Source of the DNA: AP-15 sp963732095
GTDB taxonomy: Bacteria > Pseudomonadota > Alphaproteobacteria > ATCC43930 > CGMCC-115725
NCBI GenBank assembly: GCA_963732095.1
Contig: CAVSZA010000003.1
Span: forward strand, 1 to 64,000
Direction of reading: 5' to 3'
Length of the DNA stretch: 64,000 bases
Part shown: piece after piece, positions 1-7,473 of the stretch
Position numbering within the stretch: the first letter of the stretch is position 1
Layout: every line of letters begins with the position of its first letter
The notes under the pieces: model-generated
Database searches by the model: none
What the model was told of the DNA's origin: nothing
What the model saw: the letters and a program-made list of their open reading frames with translations, nothing else
Position numbers and translations under genes: made by a program

Positions 1-2
1 AC

Positions 3-404
3 GTCGGCGGCGTGCTCGGCGTCGGCCCTTATCGCAGGCGGCGGCAGGAGATCCTCGCCGGCTGGAAGAAAGACATCGCCGAGCTGGCCAAGTCTCCGAA
101 CGTCCACATTAAGCTCGGCGGCGTCGGCATGACCTCGTTCGGTTTCGATTTCTCCGAGCGCGACATGCCGCCGTCGTCGGAAGAACTCGCCGCGGCGTGG
201 CGGCAGTACATCGAGCCGTGCATCGAGGCGTTCGGCGTTGACCGCTGCATGTTCGAGAGCAATTTCCCACCCGACAAGCAGTCCGGCGGCTATACCGAGT
301 TGTGGAACGCGTTCAAGCGCATCACATTGGGCATGTCGGCGGCGGATAAGAAGGCGCTCTACAGCGGCACCGCGGCCCGCGTTTACCGACTGACGGCGCC
401 GTGA
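3..404 (+). CDS. amidohydrolase-2 family hydrolase, C-terminal part (cut by window edge)
   Basis: The reading frame is open from the first bases, so the gene begins outside the window; about 134 C-terminal residues are visible. The segments NVHIKLGGVGM, EAFGVDRCMFESNFPPDK and the closing SGTAARVYRL are typical of the last third of TIM-barrel metal-dependent amidohydrolases of the amidohydrolase-2 (decarboxylase/lactonase-like) family, where the Asp/Ser-Asn-Phe-Pro strand precedes the final helix. Such enzymes hydrolyse or decarboxylate small lactones and aromatic acids in the cytoplasm; the substrate cannot be inferred. A second, complete member of the superfamily lies at 57984-59105, but the two are not close copies. 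Confidence 0.8.
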   Translation, partial: VGGVLGVGPYRRRRQEILAGWKKDIAELAKSPNVHIKLGGVGMTSFGFDFSERDMPPSSEELAAAWRQYIEPCIEAFGVDRCMFESNFPPDKQSGGYTELWNAFKRITLGMSAADKKALYSGTAARVYRLTAP

Positions 405-440
405 TCTGACGCGGAAACTCGATCGGGCTCGCGCCAAGAA

Positions 441-465
441 GGCGGATTCGAACCCTTAGTCCCGC
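441..465 (-). repeat. dispersed T-arm-like repeat, partial copy 1
   Basis: Minus-strand copy of the window's repeat family, reading GGGTTCGAATCC on the minus strand with GGGACTA before it. Only the head half is recognisable. It lies 37 bases after the stop of the amidohydrolase. See the copy at 57777-57832 for the full form. Confidence 0.55.
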
Positions 466-534
466 GTGACACGACCAAGGTCTTAAGACCGCCTCATTCG
501 CCTATGCCTGATAACATGTTCTATGCCGACGCTA

Positions 535-997
535 TCAGCAAGGAACTGGCAAACCCTCCCGCTGACAGCTGTCGAGGCACTGCTGATGAAGCTGTCGATC
601 GGTGATCGGGCCGCACTCCTTACGCATACGCGCCTGGCGGAATGCTGGGTTCCGCTTGAGCAGCCTGTCGTACTGTTCGCTCTCCGCGACGTTGCGTGGG
701 GCCGACCAGGATGGTGAAATATCACCCGGGTTGACCTGCGGTCCGTTGTTATGAGGCGGGTTCCAGCCGATGGCGGGACATATTGGCTCCGCGGGACATA
801 GTTTCCCGATGGGGGTCATAGGGGCCGTAGGCGCCTGGTGGGGGGCCGTAGGGGCCTGGTGCGTAGCCATAGGGGGGCCCCGGTGGGGCCCAGTAGCTTC
901 CGGGTGCGGGGCCCATCTGCGCGTGGGCACCCGAGAAGGTCGCGATCGCGGTCAAGCAAACAGCGGCAAAGGCCCTGCCTGCACTCTTGATGATCAT
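535..997 (-). pseudogene. secreted Pro/Gly/Tyr-rich protein, probably frameshifted
   Basis: The start at 997 gives a clear signal peptide (MIIKSAGRAFAAVCLTAIAT, then A-H-A) followed by a run rich in Pro, Gly and Tyr (GPAPGSYWAPPGPPYGYAPG). That frame stops at 749. A second overlapping minus frame continues to 535 and ends with sensible protein sequence containing CPAIGWNPPHNNGPQ, NPAFRQARMRKECG and a Cys-bearing helix DRQLHQQCLDSCQ. The simplest reading is one exported protein of about 150 residues broken by an indel near 770-850. The alternative is a short 82-residue PGY-rich protein with a chance frame behind it. Function is unknown; small exported proteins of this kind are common in Hyphomicrobiales. 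Confidence 0.5.
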
Positions 998-1088
998 GAC
1001 CGCTCGCCTCCGTGCGTTATGATCTCGGCGCTGAACGACAGAGCACCTCGTACCCTTCCGCCGCGCTGTGGCAAAAACAAGTTCGTGG

Positions 1089-2318
1089 CTATCGGCCGGC
1101 GTGCACCTTGATCAGTTTCCTCCAGACCAGGCTTAACCCGCAGAGCCCTAGACCAGCCATGATAAGGATCGCCAACGGAGGTCCGACTTGTGCCGATAGG
1201 ATGCCGATTATCACCACACCAACCGGGCCAGTGCCGATACACATCGTCACGATCCCCATCACGCGCGATCGCGTCGCCGGTGGCGCTTCGGTGAGAATCA
1301 AGGTCGTCTGCATGTTAGAGAAGGCGGCGGTGCCGAGCCCGCCGATCAGCAGCAGCACAAAGGCGAGCGAGTACCACGGGGACAGGGCCATCGTCGCAAG
1401 GCCGATTAGGAACAGTAGCGATCCGCGTAGTAGGGCGCGGCGTCCATCCAGGCGTATCCACCCAATAGACAGCGGGATGCCGATCGCGATAGCGCCGAGC
1501 GGCTCCGCTGCAGCGAGCGCGCCAACCAGGATCGGCGAGACGCGAAACACCTCGAGCCCGATCGGTGCGATCAGCGCCGAATAGGAGAATGCAAACATGT
1601 TCATGATGATCGACACCAGCACGACGGCGAGTATCGCCGGATTGGCGCGGGCCACCGCGACCGCTTCGGAAATATCGATGGCAATTCGGCCAAACCGCAG
1701 CTTGCGCGGCTCCTGGCGGAAATCAAGGCCGCTGACGGTAAGACCGGCCGCAAGATAGAGAGCTGCAGACAGAAAATAGGCACCGCCCAAACCTAATGTC
1801 TGATAAGCGGCGCCTCCGGCCAGCGGCCCTAACACTCTGGCGAAGCTGTTGGTTAGCGAATCGAATGCGACGGCCGGAGCGACTTGATCGGGCGTGACAA
1901 CTTCCCCGATCATGCGTCGACGCACGGCAAGCTCCATCGCCCACACGATACCCGCGGCGATGCCGCCAAGGGCAATATGCCAGACCCGGATCTGCCCGGA
2001 GAACGCGAGCGCGCTCAGCACCGACGAGCTGACGGCCATGACGAAAAGCTGCGTCAACAGCAATCGCTTGCGATTCAGCGCCTCGCCGACGACACCGGCG
2101 ATCGTGCCGATGAACAGCATCGGCAAGGTGCGGGCGACCGTTACAAGAGCGACCAAGACGGTCGATCGGGTGACCTCGTAAGTAAAGATCCCGGCAACCA
2201 GCAGCTCGAGCCAGCGCATCGCGTTGCCGATCCCGCCGGCAAACCACAGGCGCAAGTAGCTTGGCGTCGCGAGGAACACCCGCGGCTTGCTCGCTGACGC
2301 CACTAACTCGGAAGCCAT
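1089..2318 (-). CDS. MFS transporter (MFS_3/EntS-like exporter)
   Basis: A 409-residue inner-membrane protein with about 12 hydrophobic segments. Residues 20-60 hold the first helices (YLRLWFAGGIGNAMRWLELL). The cytoplasmic loop GEALNRKRLLL matches the loop 2-3 position of the major facilitator superfamily, and FDSLTNSFARVLGPLAGG is the helix-5 region of the transmembrane-secretion-effector (MFS_3, EntS-like) subfamily. Members export siderophores, drugs or metabolites by proton antiport. It stands alone, with no regulator beside it, and runs towards the PGY-rich remnant. Length is normal and no break is seen. The substrate is not predictable from sequence. Confidence 0.85.
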   Translation of the reverse strand: MASELVASASKPRVFLATPSYLRLWFAGGIGNAMRWLELLVAGIFTYEVTRSTVLVALVTVARTLPMLFIGTIAGVVGEALNRKRLLLTQLFVMAVSSSVLSALAFSGQIRVWHIALGGIAAGIVWAMELAVRRRMIGEVVTPDQVAPAVAFDSLTNSFARVLGPLAGGAAYQTLGLGGAYFLSAALYLAAGLTVSGLDFRQEPRKLRFGRIAIDISEAVAVARANPAILAVVLVSIIMNMFAFSYSALIAPIGLEVFRVSPILVGALAAAEPLGAIAIGIPLSIGWIRLDGRRALLRGSLLFLIGLATMALSPWYSLAFVLLLIGGLGTAAFSNMQTTLILTEAPPATRSRVMGIVTMCIGTGPVGVVIIGILSAQVGPPLAILIMAGLGLCGLSLVWRKLIKVHAGR

Positions 2319-2582
2319 TCTTTAAGGGCCGCTGCGGGTCCAACGCTGCCGCGCACGACGAAACGGTTCCTCGCTGATCGACCGTTATCTTCGCGGATGG
2401 CTGCTTTAGCGATAACGGGTTTCTTCGCCGAAGGTCGAGTGGTGCTCTTATCCGACATTTACCGGGGTTTTCGCGTGGTTTAAACGTCAGGATCGTCGTT
2501 CCGGGAAGGCTCGCGCAATAGCCTGTCTCGAATGCCCGCTTTCCAATTATCCATGGAGCTTGGAGATAGGCCGGCTTCGGGC

Positions 2583-2730
2583 ATCTCATATGGACGTTGA
2601 AGCCAAACCCGCCTTCGCTTCCAGTAATATTGAAATTGAGGCTACGGTAGCCGAGGTGCAGGTTCCACGAAGGGCTGAGGGTATAGTCGACCGTACCCGC
2701 GAGGCGCCGCGAAGCCTGGCCGGCCGAAGT
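2583..2730 (-). pseudogene. fragment of an outer-membrane beta-barrel protein
   Basis: Minus-strand translation from about 2702 to 2587 reads GTVDYTLSPSWNLHLGYRSL, then an alternating segment ending GGFGFNVHM. This matches the last two or three strands of eight-stranded outer-membrane proteins, where DYxLSxxWxLxxGYR precedes the final strand. The expected closing strand is lost after 2587 and nothing upstream belongs to the gene. The fragment begins exactly where the tail of the dispersed repeat at 2731-2787 stops. Confidence 0.55.
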
Positions 2731-2787
2731 CAGGTTCGCAGCGGACTCGCCCCTGGAGGGAGATGGATTCGAACTTCTGGTCCCACC
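2731..2787 (-). repeat. dispersed T-arm-like repeat, full copy 2
   Basis: Full-length minus-strand copy: head GGTGGGACCAGA, T-arm-like AGTTCGAATCC, body CTCCCTCCAG with GGGCGAGTCC, and tail GCTGCGAACCTGAC. It borders the beta-barrel remnant, whose reading starts right after the tail. Confidence 0.8.
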
Positions 2788-3063
2788 TTCAAAGAGGACA
2801 GCCGTAAGCCGCGTCTCCCTTCGATTTCTGGCGCCTGTTTGCACCGGCTGTGATCGTCTTAACTCAGAGAACGACGACTTCACACAGGATGAATTTGATT
2901 TCGGGGAATGATCAAACCAGCAGCCGGCTACCGGCTTTTAGCTTATTCCTCCCCGGAAGCTGTCCAAACAACCGGGACCGTCGCAGATCCCGAGCATCCG
3001 GAAATCAGAGTTAATTCTCTAAAATTTTACGTTTGTTCAACCGTTCTCTGACATTACGAGTGC

Positions 3064-3360
3064 ATGTCAGATGAATACTCGTTTTCGTTGCATCGCGCCA
3101 GTGCGGAGTATCGCGACTTCGACCTGCCGCCTCCCGATACCAAACGCTGGGTGACCCGGCGCAAGGCCGTAGTCGTCAGGGCTGTGCGCGCTGGCGTGAT
3201 AAGCCTTGAGGAAGTCTGCCGACGATACGAGTTGTCGGTAGAAGAATTCCTCGCGTGGCAACGTGCGATCGACACGCACGGAGTGCCGGGGTTACGGGTC
3301 ACCCGGCTACAAATCTATCGCGACAACCCGCCCTCTCGCGTAGGAAAGTCTCATTGCTAA
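3064..3360 (+). CDS. sciP: SciP-like CtrA-inhibitor family protein (DUF1153)
   Basis: A 98-residue protein. Residues 18-40 carry the family signature DLPPPDTKRWVTRRKAVVV and residues 47-75 the helix-turn-helix segment EEVCRRYELSVEEFLAWQRA, ending GVPGLRVTRLQIYR. This is DUF1153, the SciP family. In Caulobacter SciP binds CtrA and blocks transcription of CtrA-dependent genes at the start of the cell cycle. The ATG at 3064 keeps the conserved N-terminus. It is the best single clue that the DNA is alphaproteobacterial. The gene stands alone between a repeat-flanked porin remnant and Crp fragments. The tail after residue 85 (NPPSRVGKSHC) looks unlike the family and may be altered. Confidence 0.85.
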   Translation: MSDEYSFSLHRASAEYRDFDLPPPDTKRWVTRRKAVVVRAVRAGVISLEEVCRRYELSVEEFLAWQRAIDTHGVPGLRVTRLQIYRDNPPSRVGKSHC

Positions 3361-3543
3361 GCGGGTAAATCAGCGGGGGTGACGGCAACCGCGCGCCCGC
3401 AACTTTAGGCCACCGCCGCACAGGTGGACGAGCCCTATCCTCTCGTTGCCTCAGTCAGAGCCCATTTTCCCAGCAAATGGCTGCGGGTGTCGCCACCTTA
3501 TCGAAGCAGAAACTAGGATTTGCCGCCAATTTCGATGAGTTGA

Positions 3544-3860
3544 TTACGCCCCCGCTGCCGCTACACCTGCGCGAACGGGGACCCTCTGCGCCAAGGCCTC
3601 TACTGCTCGCCGAGTTTGCAGCGCGCTCCACCAGAGCGCGGCGCCAATTCGGGGGTGATGCTCCGAATAGGTCGAACACCTTGGCACGGGAGATCGTGGC
3701 GAGCCGCGTCGGCACAAGCGTGGCAATAGAATGGTCCATAGCTCTGAGCAGAAACGCGTGCAGGCCGAAAACGTCGCCCGGGATCGGCCGAGCGTATCGG
3801 CGAGTTCGAGCTGCGTGAGCGGCAGCCTTATCGCGTGATCCTCGGTGCAGAACATGCTGC
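3544..3860 (-). pseudogene. scrambled fragments of a Crp/Fnr-type regulator
   Basis: Read on the minus strand, the first recognisable piece is HAIRLPLTQLELADTLG, which is the start of the C-terminal helix-turn-helix of Crp/Fnr regulators. It is followed by SIATLVPTRLATISRAKVFD and, in a shifted frame, HHPRIGAALWWSALQTR, which belong to the earlier cyclic-nucleotide-like and dimerisation region. The order is thus reversed relative to an intact protein and the frame changes. This fits two partly deleted tandem copies or a rearrangement. No functional product is expected. Confidence 0.6.
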
Positions 3861-3932
3861 TCGCGCCACCGTGGGGGAGTTGATCAGGCGCGCTGACGAC
3901 CATTGTCCTCGCGACGGGGCGTGCATCAGCTT

Positions 3933-3989
3933 CGAGTTCGCACCGGACTCTTTGCTGGAGCAAAGCGGATTCGAACTCTGGGTCCCACC
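3933..3989 (-). repeat. dispersed T-arm-like repeat, full copy 3
   Basis: Minus-strand copy: head GGTGGGACCCAGA, T-arm-like GTTCGAATCC, a divergent body where CTCCCTCCAGCGGC is replaced by GCTTTGCTCCAGCAAA, and tail GAGTCCGGTGCGAACTCG. The body alone forms a small GCTTTGC/GCAAAG inverted repeat. Confidence 0.75.
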
Positions 3990-4122
3990 CGCGTGCGACG
4001 CGCCGGCAGCCACATCGCCCCGCTCTAACCTCGTGCCGACCGGATATTCAACCGATGTGCGGCTCTGTCGCCCCCGTGGCAGAAAAACCGAAGCAGGACG
4101 CGCAGGGATGCGCCGGATGCGG

Positions 4123-4653
4123 CTATTTGTTGACGAGGGCCGCAGCGGTCGTGCAGATCGCCTCATCCTGCGACCCGGTGCCCCCGGAACAGCCGACGGC
4201 GCCGATGACCTTGCCGTCCTCGATTAGTGGGATGCCGCCCCGCGACGCAACGATGTCGTCGAGGCTCAAAATGTATTTGAAGTCGAACTTTTGCACGGCA
4301 TCTTCAAAAGCCCTGGTCGGGCGGCGGTACTTGGCCGCTGCGCGCGCCTTGTGCTCGGCGATGGGGATCGAGCCGAGCTGCGCACCGTCCATCCGGAGGA
4401 AGGCGACAAGATTGGCGCCCGAGTTGACGACGGCGATGTTCATCGCCCAGCCCTTCTTGGTAGCCTCCTCAGCTGCGGCCTGGATAAGCGACTCGGCACG
4501 TTGCGCGCCGATCGGCGCTCCGTAGGGGTTGCTGAAGGGCATCTTCTCAGGAATGGCGTCGAGATTGGGCGGCGCGGGTTGCTGGGCGCGCGGCTCGGTG
4601 CTGACCAGCACCGCCGCACAGACGAGCAATGACATCAAAATCCGCTCTCGCAT
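4123..4653 (-). CDS. secreted GlcG/HbpS (DUF336) family protein
   Basis: A 176-residue protein with a signal peptide (MRERILMSLLVCAAVLVSTE, cleavage likely after RAQ near residue 24). The rest is a GlcG/HbpS domain: the helix AESLIQAAAEEATKKGWAMN, the strand NIAVVNSGANLVAFLRMDGA, the basic KARAAAKYRRPT, and the glycine-rich turn GGIPLIEDGKVIGAVGCSGG near the end. HbpS of Streptomyces binds haem and acts as an extracellular redox sensor; GlcG sits in glycolate operons. Here no partner gene is adjacent, so only the fold can be assigned. Exported DUF336 proteins are common beside LLM and alcohol-dehydrogenase genes. Confidence 0.85.
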   Translation of the reverse strand: MRERILMSLLVCAAVLVSTEPRAQQPAPPNLDAIPEKMPFSNPYGAPIGAQRAESLIQAAAEEATKKGWAMNIAVVNSGANLVAFLRMDGAQLGSIPIAEHKARAAAKYRRPTRAFEDAVQKFDFKYILSLDDIVASRGGIPLIEDGKVIGAVGCSGGTGSQDEAICTTAAALVNK

Positions 4654-5004
4654 TCCCCCTTCCTAAATTGTTGTCGCCGATAACGACGTTGCACGTGAAC
4701 TCAGTGCGCACGTGAAGCAGCTCCCGCTCGTGACTTTATAGGGTCGGCCCTTGCGCCTCAACACCGCGGAGCTCGTTCGCCTCCGGGCGGCCTGCCGTAG
4801 GCGACATAACGGGTTCAAGCGGACCTGCATAAGACATCCTGATCTGGGGATGGCCTCGGCACCGAGAATGCCGGCGATAACAAAAGCGCCGCGCTAGCCC
4901 AGCAGCGTTCCGACCCGAGCGAATCCCGGCGGCGGCCCGGCCGCTTTTTCAGGCTGCGACCATCGAACACGGGCGGGCGGTCGACATCCTGCGGCGCAGC
5001 CGCT
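4654..5004. other. gap without a recognisable gene
   Basis: Open frames here give only low-complexity Arg/Ser/Pro translations. Nothing recognised apart from the GC-rich spacer leading to the repeat at 5005. Confidence 0.5.
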
Positions 5005-5060
5005 CGGTTCGTTATTGACTTACCGCTGGAGGAAGCCGGATTCAAACTCACGGTCCCACC
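5005..5060 (-). repeat. dispersed T-arm-like repeat, diverged copy 4
   Basis: Minus-strand copy: head GGTGGGACCGTGAG, T-arm-like TTTGAATCC, GGCTTCCTCCAGCGG, then a diverged tail reaching AACGAACC. It lies about 170 bases from a second partial copy in the same orientation. Confidence 0.65.
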
Positions 5061-5228
5061 CTGATGGCGAGCGCGCGAACATGGTGATGTACGGGGTTGA
5101 GGCACACGGCTGCAGGCCGATGGCCGACGCACGGACCGGCGTCTGTTCCGCCGTCTTCAGGTCGCTGGTCCACGGTTCATCGAATTGCGTGCGTGGTCGC
5201 GCCTGCTCACGGCCGGCAATAGCATGCA

Positions 5229-5262
5229 CTGGTAGAAAGGGGAATTCGAACTCTGCTCCCCC
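5229..5262 (-). repeat. dispersed T-arm-like repeat, partial copy 5
   Basis: Minus-strand head half only: GGGGGAGCAGAGTTCGAATT then CCCCTTTCTACCAG. The tail is missing. Confidence 0.5.
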
Positions 5263-5444
5263 GTTAGAGTCGATACCTCCGCTGAACTGCTTCGGCACAT
5301 CCGGTTTCGATCGCGCAGCGAACGGGCCTTGCCGCAGCTGTTCGTCTGGCTTTGGTGCGGAGGTCAGGGAGTTCCTCGAAAACTACACCAGAATAGCGGC
5401 GAAGGTACGAACCGGGTCGACTGCTTGGTGTGACCACAGGCGGA

Positions 5445-7079
5445 TCAAGCCGCTTCGTCGCGCGTCCATTCTGCGAGCTTGGCCCAGCCCGTCCGGATCA
5501 GGTACTGGGCGTCATCGGCAGACATTTCGATGGTGCCGTCCGGGCTGACATTGATGTGCCGGCCCGAGAAGGTTTGCACGGACCCCATACCGGAAGGCGC
5601 CTGCAGGCGAACCCGATATCGTTCGGGGTTATCGGGGTTCTGAAGGCGCTCGGCGGCTCGCATGCGGTAGTACTCCAGGATCCCTTGGCCCGGGTAAGGC
5701 TTCTTGAACCAGTCCAGGAACTGAGCGGTCGAGTCGACCTGATCGTCGTGCTTGCCCTTGGGAAAGACGGTCAGCTCGTGCAGGTATTCGGCGAGCCACG
5801 GCGCCGTCTCGGGGATGTGGACGAAGCCGTTTTCGATCATCGCGGTCTGCGCGTGCAGACGCATGATCTTGTCGCAGGTCGGCTGGTAGCGCGTGACACC
5901 GTGGCAGCCATCGTTGATCAGCTCCTGGATCAGCTGGGTGCCCGAGGCCTTGTCCTCGATCAGCACTTCCTTCGCGTCGAACAGGCTCTGCTGCTCGCGC
6001 ACCGCACGCTTGAGCGCCGGGTATTCGAGCCGCCGACGGAATAGACCGAGGAGGAAGAGGTCCTTGCCCTTCACGCCCCACGTCGTGCACACCGAGAAAT
6101 CGCTGAGCTCGGTCGCCTTGTTGGCGGTGTCCCAGCTCTGCACGATGCGGTCGAAACGCTCCGGCCGATCTTTCTCGCCGTAACGCTTGAACCATTCCGC
6201 CTTGACCAGGCCGCCGCCCAACGGGGCGGGCGATTGCTGGTACTGGCCGGCAAAGTTGTATTCGCCGATCGTCCGGCGAATGCGGTCGAGAGTCTCGAGC
6301 GGCTCACGGTTCGGGTGCAAGGCTTCGCCCTGACGGCGGCGGAAGCATTTCGGTTTCAAGATCGTCTCGATCCGGTGCACCTCGTCGGCCTCGGCGATCG
6401 CCGGAAAGCTCAGGACCTCCCAACCTTCCTGCGCAAGGACGTGACCGATGAGGTCGTCTTCGTGCAGCCGCTGCATGATGATCACGATGGCGCCATGGCG
6501 CTTGTCGTTGAGCCGGCTGTAGAGGGTGTGGTCGTACCACTCGTTGGCGGCTTTCCGCTGCGCGTCGGAGAGCGCTTCGTCCGGCTTCAACGGATCATCG
6601 ATCAGGATGATATCGGCGCCCCGTCCGGTCAGCACGCCGCCAGTCGAGGTGGCGAGCCGGTAGCCTTGGCGGGTGGTGATGAACTCCTGCACCGCCTGGC
6701 GGTGCGGCGCCAGGCGGGTCGAAAAGATCCGCTGATACCACGGGCTCATCATGATGCCCCGGCAATCGCGGGCGAGCTTATCGGCGAGATCCTGGGCATA
6801 GCTGACGCAGAGGATCTGGGCCGAGGGATCTTGTCCGAGACACCACGCCGGGAAGGCGATCGACGCCATCAGGGATTTGAGGTGGCGGGGCGGCAGGTTG
6901 ATGATCAACCGCCGAATCTTGCCCTCCCGCACCGCGGTGAGCTTGGCGGCGATGACCTCGAGATGCCAGTTCATCGCCAGCTCGGTCTGTGGGTTGAGGG
7001 CTTGGAAGCAGAGCGCGGCAAAGCTGGTGAAGTCGTGCCGCAGCAGGAAGTCGTACTGTGCCCGCGTCAAGACGTTCAT
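5445..7079 (-). CDS. phage terminase large subunit (TerL)
   Basis: A 544-residue packaging motor. An ATPase domain occupies roughly residues 30-290: Walker A-like NLPPRHLKS at 61-69, Walker B LIDDP at 159-163, and MQRLHEDDL at 202-210 as the coupling motif. A C-terminal RNase H-like nuclease follows: QSWDTANK (Asp317), IEDKASG (375-381) and KHDDQVDSTAQF (443-454). TerL cuts concatemeric phage DNA and drives it into proheads. Full family length and all three nuclease acidic positions are present. The ATG overlaps the stop of the upstream DUF5681 reading (ATGA). No portal, capsid or tail genes follow, so this is a stranded packaging module rather than a whole prophage. Confidence 0.9.
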   Translation of the reverse strand: MNVLTRAQYDFLLRHDFTSFAALCFQALNPQTELAMNWHLEVIAAKLTAVREGKIRRLIINLPPRHLKSLMASIAFPAWCLGQDPSAQILCVSYAQDLADKLARDCRGIMMSPWYQRIFSTRLAPHRQAVQEFITTRQGYRLATSTGGVLTGRGADIILIDDPLKPDEALSDAQRKAANEWYDHTLYSRLNDKRHGAIVIIMQRLHEDDLIGHVLAQEGWEVLSFPAIAEADEVHRIETILKPKCFRRRQGEALHPNREPLETLDRIRRTIGEYNFAGQYQQSPAPLGGGLVKAEWFKRYGEKDRPERFDRIVQSWDTANKATELSDFSVCTTWGVKGKDLFLLGLFRRRLEYPALKRAVREQQSLFDAKEVLIEDKASGTQLIQELINDGCHGVTRYQPTCDKIMRLHAQTAMIENGFVHIPETAPWLAEYLHELTVFPKGKHDDQVDSTAQFLDWFKKPYPGQGILEYYRMRAAERLQNPDNPERYRVRLQAPSGMGSVQTFSGRHINVSPDGTIEMSADDAQYLIRTGWAKLAEWTRDEAA

Positions 7080-7473
7080 TGCTCGGGTTCCCCGATCGAG
7101 AAACGCGCCTTGATCTGTTCGAGGACTTTTTTATCGGCCTCGCTGAAATCGGAGGTCTCGGGCGCCGTCGGCTCGGTCTGACGTTCGATGTCCCGAACGA
7201 TGTCGAGAAGGATCTTGATCGCGCGCGAAAGTCGGCGGTGGCCGAGCGGTTGACGAGCTGGGTGATGATTGCTTGGCGTTTGCTGACCTTGCGACGCCCG
7301 CCGTTCTCGGTGACGATCACCGGCTCGTTTAGCGCCTCCCTCAGCAGCGTCGCGAAGTTCTTGGCGCCGGATGGCCGGCCTCGCGGATTGCCGGACTGAC
7401 CTTTCGCGAAGCGGGTCTCGCGCGGCGGCTTGCCGTAGCCCACTTCGTAATCGCCCTCGCTGTCAGGCGGCAT
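7076..7473 (-). pseudogene. DUF5681 protein (probable small terminase), frameshifted by a CG insertion
   Basis: From the ATG at 7473 the frame gives VGYGKPPRETRFAKGQSGNP, RGRPSGAKNFATLLREALNE and RKVSKRQAIITQLVNRSATA, the DUF5681 domain that precedes large terminases in alphaproteobacterial phages. After ADFRA, at the CGCGCG run near 7221-7226, the frame goes wrong. Removing two bases restores IKILLDIVRDIERQ, EADKKVLEQIKARF and a TGA overlapping the TerL ATG. So the gene should end at 7076, and either the cell or the assembly has gained a CG dinucleotide. The ATG lies inside the last codons of the upstream methyltransferase (AATGCCGCCTGA), a translationally coupled layout. An earlier in-frame start at 7506 is less likely because it overlaps more. 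Confidence 0.8.

Noticed and set aside
441..465. Possible tRNA genes at the GGTTCGAATCC motifs
   Set aside because: None of the copies has a D arm, an anticodon arm or a matching 5' acceptor strand upstream, and the conserved tail continues beyond where a tRNA would end.
1723..2883. A 386-residue minus-strand frame overlapping the MFS gene
   Set aside because: Its second half is the MFS gene in another frame and is Arg-rich; only the 2583-2730 part resembles a real protein.
5430..7181. Long plus-strand frames opposite TerL
   Set aside because: They are antisense shadows of the high-GC terminase gene and match no family.
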